Source: Sabethes cyaneus
Lineage: Eukaryota; Arthropoda; Insecta; Diptera; Culicidae
Assembly (NCBI RefSeq): GCF_943734655.1
Contig: NC_071355.1
Coordinates: 222,318,527-222,382,526 of the forward strand
Length of the DNA: 64,000 nt
Reading direction: 5' to 3'
Shown here: positions 36,299 to 48,609 of the stretch, piece by piece
How the letters are laid out: each line of letters starts with the position of its first letter
Numbering within the stretch: the first letter of the stretch is position 1
The notes under the pieces: generated by a model
Seen by the model: the letters and a program-made list of their open reading frames with translations, nothing else
Told to the model about the DNA's origin: nothing
The model's database searches: none
Translations under genes and position numbers: made by a program

Positions 36299-36823
36299 GT
36301 GGTGCACCCTCCTGAGGGCGAAGTTGGGCATCTTCCAGCTAGTAGCAAGCTGGAGGAAGCCAAAAAGTTGGTGGACGAGTTGTACTCGTTCATCAACTCA
36401 AGGTCAAATGTCCACCTCGACATTAAAAAGCTGGCGGTGAGCCTCCGCTCTACCGTCATAGCTGCCGAGGTGGAGAGGCAAGAGCTTCTGCAGCGATGCG
36501 AAATCGCCGAAGCTCTGGTCATAGCCGCTAAGGCTGTGGCCATGCCTAGTCAGGCGCGTACGCCGCTTGCCAAGCGCAAGGCGGCTACGCCCGACCATGG
36601 ACCAACGCTGGTAGCCAAGAGGCAGCGGACTTCGGCTCGCGCCTCTACCAGCGAACGTGCGGAGGCGGTCCCGGATGGTGCTTCCGGGACCGGGGATGAC
36701 GAATGGCAGGTGGTTAGGCGTAAACCGCCTAAACCGCCGAGGCCGAAACCGATCCCTACCGGGTCCCCCGTGGAGGCGCTAACTGGGTTATCAATAAGGG
36801 TCGGATGGCAGCGATCGCCGTGA
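36299..36823 (+). pseudogene. R1 ORF1 (Gag-like) N-terminal remnant
   Basis: A 174-codon frame with acidic/helical N-terminal half (ASSKLEEAKKLVDELYSFIN, RQELLQRCEIAEALVIAAKA), then a basic, proline-rich linker (KPPKPPRPKPIP near residues 142-153). R1 ORF1 proteins normally end in three CCHC knuckles; none are present here. The frame runs into the start of the ORF2 remnant with a short overlap, so the ORF1 C-terminus and the ORF2 N-terminus appear to have been removed together. The true start cannot be fixed; the first Met after the 5' junction is used. Confidence 0.6.
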
Positions 36824-39030
36824 TGGGTAGATACCCGATCCAGGAGGTGGTGTCGTCCGACCAAGAGGGGTTCGTGATCGCGGTGGTCGATGGCGTCTGC
36901 ATCTGTAGCTGCTACGCTCCACCTAGGTGGTCGCCGGAGCAGTTTGACCGGATGCTAGACGTGCTCACCGACGAACTCACGGGCCGCAAGCCCGTTGTCA
37001 TTGGAGGAGACTTCAATGCTTGGGCTGTCGAATGGGGTAGCAGGTGCACTACTCCGAGGGGACAAAGCTTGCTGGAAGCTCTGTCCAAGCTAGATGTAAG
37101 TCTGGCTAACGTGGGATCCGTCAGTACCTTTTGTAGAGGGGTACAACAATCGATCATCGACATCACCTTCTGCAGCCCAACGTTGCTTGACAACATGGGC
37201 TGGAGGGTGTCAGATGAGTACACGCATAGTGACCACCAAGCTATACGGTACACGATTGAACGACGGGCGCTACGGCCACGCGGGGCGAAGTCGACAGGGA
37301 GGAGGTGGAAAGTGAAGGCCTTCGACAAAGACCTGTTCGTTGAAGCACTCAGTGCAGAGAGCACCCGCTCGAACCTGAGTGCTCGTGAGCTGACCAACGT
37401 CCTAGTACGGGCATGTGATACCACTATGCCTAGGACGGGGCAGCCAATGAACGGTCGTCGCTCGGTATACTGGTGGAGTGATACCATTGCCCAGCTCCGT
37501 TCCAGGTGCCACAGAGCGAGAAGGCTAGCGCAGAGAGCCCGGACCGATGCAGATGCTGAAGCTCGGGGAGTTGATCTTAGAGCGGCAAGGTCGGCGCTTA
37601 AGAAAGAGGTTAGGCGTAGCAAGAAATCCTGTTTCCAGGAGCTATGTCGCGATGCGGATTCAAACCCCTGGGGTGGTGCATACCAGGTGGTAATGAAAAA
37701 GATGAAGGGTACATCTGCGCCGCAGGAAACCTGCCCCCAAAAGCTGAAAGTCATCGTGGAAGGGCTCTTTCCGCAACACGATCCAGTTTGGTGGCCTCCG
37801 ACCCCGTACGGTCAATCGAATGATGTCCTCACTCCGGTCACGAATGAGGAACTCATCGTAATTGCCAGGGGTTTGAAATCGAAGAAAGCGCCCGGTCCTG
37901 ACGGGATTCCGAACGAAGCACTCAAAGCGGCGATCCAAGCGTATCCCGATATGTTTAGAGAGACGCTTCAGAGTTGCCTAGAGGTATGCGAATTTCCAGA
38001 CAAATGGAAAGTCCAAAGATTGGTACTGCTGCCAAAGCCGGGGAAACCGCCTGGTGATCCCTCGTCGTACAGGCCAATTTGCCTATTGGACACGCTAGGC
38101 AAATTGCTAGAGCGGGTAATCCTAAACAGGCTGACGCCTGTAGTGGAAAGTGATGTCGGACTGGCAAACACGCAGTTTGGCTTCCGTAAGGGGAAGTCCA
38201 CTGTAGATGCCATAAAGTCCGTAGTGGAGAGGGCCGAGAAGCCTATGAAACGGAAAAGGCGAGGCGACAGGTATTGTGCCATAGTCACAATCGATGTCAA
38301 AAACGCCTTTAACAGCGCTAACTGGGGTGCAATTGCGGTAGCGCTGCATAGGATGAGGGTACCGGATCATCTATGCAGGTTGCTTAAGAGTTACTTCGAG
38401 AACCGGACGCTAGTGTACGACACGGCGGACGGGGCGAAGAGGTACAAAGTGACAGCGGGTGTTCCACAGGGTTCGATTCTCGGCCCCACGCTTTGGAATG
38501 CCATGTACGATGGGGTGCTGAGGCTCGAACTACCCACTGGGGTCGATATCACTGGCTTCGCCGATGATATCGTCCTTACAGTGGTAGGCGAGTTTCTGGA
38601 GGAAGTGGAAATGCTGGCATCAGACGCCATAAGCATAATAGAGGGTTGGATGGCGGGCGTCAATCCGCGATTGGCCCACCATAAGACGGAAGCTGTGATG
38701 GTCAGCAACCGAAAGTCGGCCATAGAGGCAAAAATAATCGTGGGGGGACAGGTGATTGTCTCCAAACGAAGTGTGAAGTACCTGGGTGTCATGACAGACA
38801 ACAGGCTGAACTTCACCAGTCATGTGGATTATGCTTGTGGTAAAGCGTCAACGGCGGTCACTGCTCTGTCTAAGATCATGCCGAACGGCTACGGTCCTAG
38901 CAGCAGTAAGAGACGCCTGATGGCCAGCGTTGCCATGTCGGTGCTACGATACGGTGCACCGGCGTGGGCCCCGGCTTTGGAGAGTAAGCGCAATCAGGCA
39001 TGCCAGGCAGAGGAACGTCAGGGGCGCTAG
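36805..39030 (+). pseudogene. R1 ORF2: endonuclease-reverse transcriptase, truncated at both ends
   Basis: 741 uninterrupted codons. An apurinic-type endonuclease lacks its first ~70 residues, but GGDFNAW (67-73) and SDHQAI (142-147) are present. Reverse-transcriptase blocks follow: KKAPGPDGIPN (360-370), SYRPICLL (421-428), QFGFRKGKST (457-466), DVKNAFN (497-503), GVPQGSILGP (552-561) and the catalytic FADD (585-588), then KYLGV and RYGAPAW near the end. At about residue 728 a deletion with frame change ends the protein after ALESKRNQACQAEERQGR. The intact polymerase core with few disablements suggests a young insertion. Missing endonuclease N-terminal residues make autonomous activity unlikely. 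Confidence 0.85.
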
Positions 39031-39466
39031 GGACAGAGTTAGGCTGGACTCTATTAGGCGTTGGCAGGCGGAATGGGATCGCACCGACCATGGTAGGTGG
39101 ACCCATAGGCTGATCCAGAACATATCGTCCTGGATCGGCAGAGGTCATGGTGAGGTAAACTTTTTCCTTACCCAGTTTCTGTCGGGTCATGGATGCTTTA
39201 AGAAGTATCTACATACGCGCGGGCGGCAGGAAACGGCGGAGCATGTGATTTTTCACTGCCCGCGGTTTACGTCCACTCGGCAGGTGATGCTTGCGGTCGT
39301 TGGAGAAGACACCAACGCCGACAACATCGTGCAGAGAATGTGCGCTGAGCAGCGTGCATGGGGTGCCGTCGATAGGGCGGCAACCGCGGTGATAACGGAG
39401 TTGCAACGGCTAGAACGTTTGCAACGACAGGGCCGACATAGCTTGCTAGGGTCAGTAACGGGCTGA
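39000..39466 (+). pseudogene. R1 ORF2 C-terminal domain, out of frame
   Basis: In a different frame from the main ORF2: ARDRVRLDSIRRWQAEWDR, then WTHRLIQNISSWIGR, GEVNFFLTQFLSGHGCFKKY, ETAEHVIFHCPRF, ending at a stop at 39466. This is the R1 C-terminal region, but where the family has a Cys-Pro-x-Cys pair between the leucine-histidine stretch and ETAEH, the copy reads LHTRGRQETAEH. One half of the zinc-binding set is therefore deleted in frame. The preceding ORF2 part lacks several dozen residues at the frame junction near 38990. Confidence 0.75.
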
Positions 39467-39751
39467 TTGGGCAGCCCAGGCCCTAGGTGAAGGGTAGTGG
39501 CGGTATGAAATGGCAAGAGTGTTGTGTGGACCCACACACGCAACGGACAAGTCGGAGTGCTTCGGCACGTCCTCCCTCCTGAAGTAAAACCTAACGGTAG
39601 TTCCGGGAGGGGTTCAGGAACGGGCAGCAGGAGAGTTTTTAGTAGGTAGGCGCATGTTGGCACCATGTGAATCCTATTCGGCACCGCGAAGGTGCTGTCT
39701 ATGAAGATTTTCTCCCTGCATAAACAATACAAAAAAAAAAAACTTCACCGT

Positions 39752-40058
39752 GGATTGATGCCAACTCTGGACCGGTGGCTCTAAACGGCGAGTACGATGG
39801 ACCATTTACTTTATCAGGACATGTCGACGCAGTTACTAATCCAACAGAAGATCGGTAGCCTCCCGCCGCTCCAACGACCTCCACACTCCCAATTACTGAC
39901 GAGTGACGACAACGTGGGATTATCTACGCCGTCAGGACGTATGGTACTAAGAGAGTCCCTGAGCCACCCGACCAAGTCGTGCTTGCAGATAGTTTTTTTT
40001 ACATATTCGACAATCTTCTGATAGTTCCTACCAACAAAGTCGTCCTGGCCCTTCGGTC
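39752..40058 (+). pseudogene. Jockey-superfamily ORF1, 3' piece beyond the R1 insertion
   Basis: Joined to 36275 across the R1 insertion, the frame reads KIDYAA, a stop, QSVQTSPWIDANSGPVALNG, then EYDGPFTLSGHVDAV. It contains further stops. It leads into the endonuclease frame. Confidence 0.55.
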
Positions 40059-41040
40059 GTGGTTGGTGACGGGATCTCCCGACAATCAATCTCGGGTAAG
40101 TATGATGCTGTTTTGAACTTAACTTCTCCTGATCCGTCGATTGCTTCTAGTTTATCTCAACCAGTTTGTCCTCGTCGATTATCACCTGAAGGTCACGCGG
40201 GACGCATTGAAGTTGGTATTATGGAAGCCCTCGATCCCTCAGCCATTGTCGTGCAATTCCTGCCAGCGGCCAGCAGTCGTCCCTGCCCTGTGTGCTGGTG
40301 TGGTGACAGGGTCTTCCAACCCAGTTATGCAGGCAAATGCAATAGTAATCCGGACATTCCTTCCACTGATGTATTTCCCGCTTCCAGCTTGGAATATCCA
40401 CGTGCAGAGAGTTTTGTTTCGGAGCTTTCTGCACACGCCAATGATGTGGATGGTACTGGTGGATACAATCAGAATGTGCGAGGTTTAAAGACTAAAGTGG
40501 ACGACCTATTCCTTGCAACTAATGACTGCAACTACGATGTAATCCTGCTAACTGAAACCGGTTTGGACGGCTGCATCGATTCTCTTCAGCTGTGTGGATC
40601 CGCCTTCAACGTGTATCGTTGTGATCGTAGCTCGAAGAATAGTGACAAACGTAGTTTTGGTGGCGTATTGATTACCGTTGCTCAACAGTACCCTAGTTCG
40701 CTGGTCAACTTAAGACATGGAAATTGTCTCGAACAAGTCTGTATTTCTGCTGTCATTAAAGGAATGAAGTTTTTGCTTGCTGCAGTTTACATCCCACCTG
40801 ACAGAAGTAAAGTCGTCAAGTTTATCGATGAGCATATTCTCCCAATCCGTGAATTACGTGACAAGGGGTCTTCATAAGAAAGGATTCTCATTTGTGGTGA
40901 TTATAACCAACCGCAAATTTCTTGGTTTAATGGAGAGGATGGAGTACAATACAACAATTCTCTTCCGCTTCCTGCTGCTAGCGCTGCTGTGGTCTTCCCA
41001 GAATTAGACCTCCTTCAAAACCTGTCTGCAGTAATAGTGC
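40059..41040 (+). pseudogene. Jockey-superfamily ORF2: endonuclease part
   Basis: A 272-codon frame whose last 140 residues are the endonuclease start: YNQNVRGLKTKVDDLFLATN (about 133-152), DVILLTETGLDGCIDSLQL, FGGVLITV and FLLAAVYIPPDRSK. After a stop/frameshift near 40877 the next frame reads ERILICGDYNQPQISWFNGE, the endonuclease block containing the catalytic Asp/Asn. It then degenerates and appears deleted before 41042. The first ~130 residues are ORF1/inter-ORF sequence read through. Confidence 0.7.
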
Positions 41041-41041
41041 G

Positions 41042-42545
41042 TTGCACAGATTGAAACGGCATCGAAACGCAAAGCAGATACTGCTTCGTAAGCAACAAAC
41101 ACCGCAGAATAAACGCGCATTCAAATTTGCCAACGATGCCTACCGTAGGCTAAATAGTTCTCTCTACAAATCACACGTACTGCGGGCGCAATTCAGATTG
41201 CGAACTAACCCAAAAAGCTACACCCTGATGTGGCGTACAATAAACTGGGGCCTGCCACAATAGATCAAATAACTGGTCGCAGTGGAAAATGTATCCAAAA
41301 AAAGAAAAAAAAACCCCAAAAAGCTTCTGGACATTTGTAAACTCTAAGAGGAAAGGATCTTCTATTCCTTCTAGCGTATTTTTGGGCGGAACGGAATCAT
41401 CAACTGTTACTGAATGTTGCGAATTGTTTGCTGATCATTTTTCTTCTGTATTCGACAGTGGATGTACCACGCAGTTTGATGCTGAAATAGCTACGTCCGG
41501 TGTCCCCAATGGTGCTGTTGCTCTGGACATTTTTGACATCACTCCCGAAATGACATGGTCATTTCTGGTGCAAAGAAATTGAAGAGCTCCTACTCGCCTG
41601 GTCCCGGTGGTGTTCCGGCTATTATTTTCTGTCACTGCGCTACTGCTCTTGCCGTGCCTCTAAGTCGAATTTTCACCAAATCGTTTGAACAACGGAAGAT
41701 CTCACGCTGTGGAAACAATCCCATACAGTAAGGAACTACAGAGGCATTACCAGTCTTTCTGCTGGATCAAAGCTTTTTGAAATCATCGTAAGTGGTATAA
41801 TTCTGAACAGTACCAAAAACTATATATCAGTCGACCAGCATGGTTTTAAGCCCGGTCGTTTTGTGGCGACGAATTTGATGGATTTCACTAGTGCCTGCAT
41901 CTCACAGATAGAAGCTGGAACTCAAATTGACGAGATATTACGGCCGCTTTCGACACAGTAGATCATCGAATACTCTTGCACAAACTCTCTAAACTCGGAT
42001 ATCTGATAGATTGACTTTATGGTTGAGCTCATATCTAACAGACCGCACTTTACGGGTCAAGCTGGATTCCACAGTTTCACGTGCATTCAGTAATACTTCT
42101 GGTGTTCCGCAAGGCAGTAACCTGGGACCTTTGCTATTCACCTTGTACTTTAACGACATAGCCATTCTGCTTGGTTCCGAATGCACACTGGTATATGCCG
42201 ACGATCTAAAGATCTACCTCGTTGTGAAATCTATCGCTGATTGCTACCGATTGCAAGCGCTGTTGGACACCTTTGCCGATTGGTGTAATAGAAACAAGCT
42301 CACAATAAGCATTGCCAAATGTGTGGTTATAATATTCCACCGTTGTAATTTGCCCATTTCATTTGATTACCGAATAAACGGAGCTATTCTCGGACGCGTC
42401 GATCAGATCAGCGATCCTGGAGCTCTGTTGGATAACAAGCTCATGTTCAATCAACATTATACTGCTGTCATCTTTAGAGCATCGCAACAACTTGGGTTCA
42501 TCACAAAAATTTCCCGAGACTTCACAGATCCCCATTGCTTGAATT
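41042..42545 (+). pseudogene. Jockey-superfamily ORF2: linker and reverse transcriptase
   Basis: In order: a linker (AFKFANDAYRRLNSSLYKSH; FWTFVNSKRKGSSIPSSVFL), LKSSYSPGPGGVPAIIF near 41.58 kb, VRNYRGITSLSAGSKLFEII near 41.74 kb, VDQHGFKPGRFVATNLMDFT near 41.84 kb, AAFDTVDHRILLHKLSKLGY near 41.95 kb, then a 178-codon frame (42011-42547). That frame has SGVPQGSNLGPLLF and an intact LVYADDLKIYL catalytic box, ending ISRDFTDPHCLN. At least three frameshifts or stops interrupt the protein. The element ends abruptly after the fingers/palm part, so its 3' end is missing. Confidence 0.75.
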
Positions 42546-45500
42546 GATTTGATGCTTTTGAGCAATTTTTACGTTATTGACATTTGAAAAAAGCATTTTT
42601 TTTTAGAAAAAATGCCTTTAGCTACATAACCGACGGAGTTAGCGACTTGATTCCTTTAAACAAAATGTGCGTTTTCAATGGGTGTGAAAGTGCTCAGAAG
42701 GCAAGATTTGTGAGAAATAAACATGAAAGGAGATATTAAGAAAAAACAATTTTTTAGCTCCACCCCATCTAAAAAACTTTAAATTGCTCCATCCTATCAA
42801 CCATAAGAGATAGAACTTTCATTTCTTCAGCAAAGTAATTTTAAATTTAATGTTCTTTAACTTTAAGCCATAAAAAAGTTTATATTTCGCACTCGCTTAC
42901 TATGAAGTCATATAAACCAAAAAATGCGAAAGTTGAAATAACAAATTTTAATAATACCTAGAACAAAATGTTCTTGTGAAATGCAACCAACAAAAGCTAT
43001 GCATGAAAAATTATTTTTTAAAGAAGTTACAAATAAAATGCTCTATATCTCTACACCCGAAAGAGATAGGCATATCATTTGTTCAGCAAATTTGTTTGCC
43101 TTTATATTTTCTACAACTTTATCGTAGAAACTATGTCTGTGTTTTCCAACACAAAAAAGTTATTTTTTATTTTTATCACAGTAAACCATGAGTCACTTTT
43201 GACAGTTTCAGATTATGGGAGATGTTTTTACTAAAAAAAGTTCCGAGGTCACTATATTGCTGAAATGAAAACATAAGACGATAAGAAAAAAGTTCCCCTT
43301 TTCACCCTTTTGGACCACCGTGGCATTGCCTGTTTAGCTATGCTCACCTTAATCGAAGAGATATCAAATAACGATCATCTAGATAGGCTGAATTCACATG
43401 CAAACGTGAATTTTCAAATCACTTCAGTCGTTGCTAAGAGAATTATTGTGCAAATTTAGAAGTCCACAAGTCGTAATCGAAAACCTCTCTTTTTTTTCAA
43501 GAGCCAAATTATGGTCTTTTCCCAGTAAGGAAAGCACCGCTCATACTTTTCGCTGTCACACTCACAACACAACCCACTTCATATGCACATTTACCTACAT
43601 CGATTTGCTCCGATGGATTTGTTGATTGCGGAGACAGAGCGCCGCTAGAAGTCTGCTATATCCGATTTGTCAGCCAGTTTGGATGTCTCTGATTGAATGA
43701 TGTGGTTCAAAGATTACTTCTACGGAATGCTGTCGTCTGGATCGACGATGGCGTATTATATTGGCCCACTCGATTGGCGCATGACGATGAAGTCGTTACA
43801 TTTTTTCTACACTGGCACTGTATAAAAGCCATGGGCCAAGTGGTTGTCTAGTCATAATATGGCGATACGCCTTTCGCCGCTGGAAATTTCCCATCATCGC
43901 ATCACTGGACCACGGTAAGAAAATCAAGATCGAAATTGGCTAAAGTGGTTTTTCCTCTTTAGCATTTTCTGTAACGAAACGGTGAAGTATGTGTACATAC
44001 TAGGTTGGTACATGGGGTGCAGGAGTGCAGTGCCACCTACCGTAGTCGGGTAGAGGACATACCGTACGTCAAAGCGAGACCGATTAGGAATAAAATTGTA
44101 CGAAGCTAGAGAAAATGAGGTACCGGTTAGAGAGCAGACCTGCCACGTGCATAAAACGCTAACTGAGAACCGGTAGACCAAAAAAGGAACTGCGACTCCA
44201 CATCATGTAGGTTGTAAGTACCGAAAGTCGATTACATGGGTTCTCTGCACTGTGCCAGTGAGGAAACGAGTTGATGTGTTTACTTTTCGCAAAATCGTAT
44301 TCCGATGGCAATCATGGAAGGTTTAATTGTACGGTCGGAAATGCGCAGCAAACAGAATAATCAACATTTCGTTGGTGAAGAATAAACGAAAGATCATACA
44401 ACTGATAGCAAATCTGGTGCTGTTTAAACGTACTCCAGGTTTGTTCCAATCAGGTTAATTTACTCTTCGTTTGTGAGTACTTCAAATGAACTTGGCACAG
44501 TAGCGAATAAAAACCAATTCCGACCAACTTTTTTATGATGTTTCATGCAGCATAGAAATCTGTTTACTGCGTAAAAGTGTTTGAGCTAGATTCATTCCGG
44601 GTTAATGAACGTAGAGTTGCAAACGGAAGCTACTTTGGCAGATAAAATTAAAACAGAAAAATGTTTTGATGTTTTGGCTTGTTTCAGCATTGGTTGCTGT
44701 TCCCCATATCCTATTTCACACAGCACCCTAAAAGGCCCAAACAAAAGGATAAATCGTATTAAAATTCAAATTAAATACGCACTTCGCGAGCATCCACCTC
44801 GCCTATCTACTTTCAATCGGTGGCTGCGCGTGCCACATCTCACTTTTCGATCCTTGCTGTGTTTGTATTACTTCTCGGAATCTCTGCGCGTTTCAACAGC
44901 GTCCCTCAAACTTTCAACGCCCTTTCGTCCCTTTCGCACCTTCTCGTTTTCCTGAAATTCAGGTTTACGACTCTATCTGCGGAGCTGTACGTTGTCTGAT
45001 CGCACAACGTATAACCTTCAGTCACATACATACGCCGTACACCCGACGCTAATCTATTATTCTCTCGCATTTATTAGATTTATGCTGCATCATATGCCAC
45101 CGGTTGTGTTTGGGCGTTTGCAAACGTAGAACCGACGCCGAGTGACTTTGCAATAAATGTCACTCGGCATCTCATCAACAAAATTTCCGTTTCACCAAAC
45201 TATACGATCTTTAATACATATAAATTTAAATTTTTAAAGATTGTTGAAATATTCGAAAGACTTCAAATATTAGGCTAACGCTCGAACAAATTAAATAACG
45301 AATGTTTTCTACATCAACCTCATAAACCCTTTTTTGATTTTGTTATTCATTGAAAATTTATAAATAAAAACACCGAAATTTCTACAATAATCTTTTAGGC
45401 CGGCAAGCAAGCATGACGGTAGTCTCTTCCAGTCGGATCCACCAACAGCGATTGTTTTCCACAGTGCTTACCATCTTACGGAAGCGTATGAATTGAAAAC

Positions 45501-47230
45501 AGCAGAAACGAGCTGCGCGCACGTGGCAGCAGCCGGTGTGCAGAGTCTATCAAATCTACATTTTGCTGCCTAGATCAAAAGCCTTCGCCCATTCAAATCT
45601 ACACGGCAGTAGCACGAGCAGCGGCAGAATCAGTCTGAACGATGATGGGGTCTGAACCTTTTTCCAGTTGGCGCTTTGCCATGATGGTAGTTTCGAAGAT
45701 GGTTCGTTCTGCACTGGAACGGCGCCTGCCGAGAAACACACCGGCATGTGCCTGCCGTGCGCTATCAATGTGTGTTTATGATCTGCCTCCAATAATCTGT
45801 GCAAACCGCTCATATGTATACCAGCCAACCCGACACATGCACATTGTCTCGAGGATTCTCTGCCCCCCCCCCTAAGGGAGAAGGTACGAGGGCGACAAAA
45901 AAGGACATTAATTTGAACGATAAACAAGATAGATATCGCCTGGCTTATTCTCGTTTTCACGCATTACATACATGTCCTTTGTCCTTCCTTTCCGTGGTAG
46001 AAAACCGAAACGATGCTTTTTGCTGCTGCTGACGTCGCACAACAAGCAACCAAAATTGGCGGCATTCGGATCAGCAGCAGCAGCAGTAGGGATATAACGC
46101 AGGAAAACATATGTCGTTAGTGTTGAAGAAATATCCCGTTTGTTCTTGTTCCCGCAGAAGCTTGCTCGGTGAACCACTCCCGGTAGGTAACATTTGTGTC
46201 GCATTTCTGACGGGTAATTTGTCTTGGGGAGTTACATTTATTTATGCTTTATGTTTTTCGTGGATCGTTTTTCATTAGCTTCCTGTGCATAACCAAAATT
46301 TTGGCGTGTTAACCATCCAAATTGATTGGAAGCAAATTATTCATTAACAAATTTTTACAGAAACTAAACGAAATCTTTCCAAGAAGATTTGCTGGTTTTG
46401 CTGGGGAAAATTTAAAGCGCTTCAGCTGCTTTGAAGCGCACAAATTGGTTAATTTTCTGCTTCCTTACGGCATCCATCGGTACCGTGTGGCTGAAATTTT
46501 ATATTTGGGATTATTCTAACGAATGCTAATTTATACCCATCGGAGAACCACACCGACCCAAACACCCAGAAATGATGATACTAAAAATATAATCTTCCAA
46601 TCCGATGCTATTCTCACTGATCACTCGGTAGCAGCGAAAACTCATTTCATTCATTCGAGCAGCACGAGTTTTGTAATAATATTTTTTAAAATAATTGTGA
46701 CACCTTTCGGAAATTTTATTTCAACTCTTATTCCACGCCATGGGTAAATACTTTGGGTAGATATACTAGTAATAGTGGTAGAACAATGTTTTCCATAATT
46801 TTCACTTATTTTGGCATTATTTAGGCCATTGCAAATCATTTTCAAAGTTTTTGTCCCCCCACCCTTCAAAATTGGCTTGAAAAATCGGGGGGCAAAAAAA
46901 TAATTTGTAGGATATGAGTTAACTTTTTTTTATAAAATCAATTGTCTGTGGGATCTACAGCTTGAAAAACTCGAAAAATGAGTGGACGAGTTGAGTCATC
47001 GCTTCTAGCACGAAATAGAAATGGAAGTTTAAACAGTCGAATTTCCGAAACTCGGCTAAAAAAATTTTCTTTCGTTTTTGTCTTTTCGTACATTTTTGCA
47101 TGAAAAATAACAACGTATTTATTAAAAGCAAGAATAAGATAGGTTTTCACGTTTAAACTTTAAATAAAAATGCCTAAAATCCATATTTTTTTTGCTCGAT
47201 TAAAAAATTCTCTTTGTTTTTGGGGTGAAG
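42546..47230. other. Anonymous sequence, mostly AT-rich
   Basis: No recognised proteins or clear element ends. 42.6-43.3 kb has repeat-like AT-rich text (GAGATAGAACTTTCATTTCT, GAGATAGGCATATCATTTGT at similar spacing). A TATAAAAG box at 43821 has no supporting gene. 45.4-46.2 kb is GC-richer, with overlapping frames on both strands (134 codons minus at 45556-45960; 98 codons minus at 45908-46204) but no domain. Confidence 0.4.
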
Positions 47231-47234
47231 GATC

Positions 47235-47856
47235 TCAAACCATCATTTAAAAAATCCTGCCTCCAAAACCTCCCACATGCCAAATTTGGTTCCATTTACT
47301 TGATTACTTTTCGAGTTATGAGGAAATTTGTATTTCATTTGTATAGGAGCCCCCCCTCTTAGTGGGAGGAGGGGTCTCTAACCATCATAAGAACCTTCCC
47401 TGGCCCCAAAAACCCCTGTATGCACATATTCACGCCGATCGGTTCAGTTGTTTTCGATATAAGCAACACTCGGGCAGACAGACAGAAATCCATTTTTATA
47501 GGTATAGATTTGTATGGGAGCCCCCCCTCTTGGTGAGGGGAGGGATCTATAACCATCATAAGAACCTTTCCTGGCACCAAAAACCCCTACATGCAAATTT
47601 TCACTCCGATCGGTTCAATAGTTTTCGATTCTATAAGGAACATAAAGCAGACAGAAATCCATTTTTTTAGGCATAGATTTGTGTGGAAGCCCCCCATTTT
47701 AGTGGGGGGAGAGGACTTTGGCCATCGAGAGAACCTTCCGTAGCCCCAAAAACCCCTACATGCAAATTTTCACGTCGATCGGTTCAGCAGTTTTCGATTC
47801 TAAAAGGAACATAGGGACAGACAGACAGTCAGAAATCCTTTTTTATAGGTATAGAT
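47235..47856 (+). repeat. Tandem units of the ATAGGTATAG-type interspersed repeat
   Basis: Three units of about 168-170 bp start near TTGTATAGGAGCC (47339), TTGTATGGGAGCC (47508) and TTGTGTGGAAGCC (47678). Each has GGGAGGGGTC-like sequence, ACCATCATAAGAACCTT, CCAAAAACCCCT, a CACGCCGATCGGTTCAG-like block, and an end in CAGAAATCCATTTTTATAGG then TATAG. A partial leader (47235-47335) matches 25.62-25.70 kb. The related single terminus at 25.85-26.04 kb shows what one unit looks like. Confidence 0.8.
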
Positions 47857-48600
47857 TGTACTATTTTTGAATCCTAATGCTATTTTGGCATTTTTTTTTT
47901 CTTTACTAGTTGATTACCCGATCTTAACCTAGGCCCCTTTGTCTCTCAGTAACTTGTACGTATGTTATTGTAATGAAAATTCGCATAATGCAAAAAACCC
48001 TTTTTCTTCATTTAAATGTACCTGCACTGTTTCAGGTCCCCCCTCCTGTTGTCCACCAGCTCCTACTTGTAAATCTGTTTTCTTTTCGGTAATCCCCATA
48101 AAGCGTGACAAAGCCTTTTTTACAGTTTCGAAGGCGGAGGTTGTCAATGGCCACCCTCTACCTCCATTTCAGAGATCCCCTTTTGTCATTCAACCACTTT
48201 GTTTATTTGTTTATTGTACAACTGCTCTGCCCATAAACGCATAACAGTCCCATGTGACTTTTCACCACTTTTGAGATAAACCTGGGAATCTTTAAATTAT
48301 TTATTCTTTCAATATTTCAAACAAAAAAGTTATGTTTGTTCCCAAAGTTTAGAAAAAAATATCAAGCTATGTCAGTCCCATATTACAAATAAACGCATAA
48401 CAGTCACAGTAGAAAAAATATATCAGTAAGCAACTGTTTTTTGGAAATGCCTGGACCGATTCGACTGCAACAACTGCCAAACGGAAGATTTTATGTCCTA
48501 GAAGAACACTATTGAAAAGAATTTGGATCAGATGTACAGTTCCGAAATCATAGTGGGAACAAGTTTCGGAATATATGGAACTTGAACATAGACGCACCTT
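47857..48600. other. Anonymous sequence with a direct repeat
   Basis: ATAAACGCATAACAGTC occurs at 48233 and 48386, each next to a CAGTCCCATnT motif, implying an old repeat of about 150-bp period. Nothing else recognised. Confidence 0.4.
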
Positions 48601-48609
48601 GAATCACCA

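Larger units (their letters stand above)
36288..39739 (+). mobile_element. R1-clade non-LTR retrotransposon, internally deleted copy
   Basis: Boundaries are set by a 12-bp direct repeat AAACTTCACCGT at 36276-36287 and 39740-39751. The 3' end is a short poly(A). Deleting the insert and one repeat rejoins the surrounding Jockey-type ORF1 in frame. Order: truncated ORF1, an ORF2 lacking its beginning, a broken ORF2 end, and a 3' UTR of about 270 bp. No 28S rDNA target is visible, so this belongs to a non-rDNA R1-like lineage or landed elsewhere. A related 3' end occurs at 15.35-16.2 kb. Confidence 0.88.

Noticed and set aside
36912..37754. 280-codon minus-strand frame
   Set aside because: Antisense shadow of the R1 endonuclease/reverse-transcriptase frame.
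43821..43828. TATAAAAG core promoter
   Set aside because: A good TATA box by sequence, but no downstream open frame, initiator or exon evidence; likely chance in AT-rich DNA.
47362..47670. 102-codon plus-strand frame with internal duplication
   Set aside because: The duplication is the 169-bp tandem repeat itself; frames are open on both strands.
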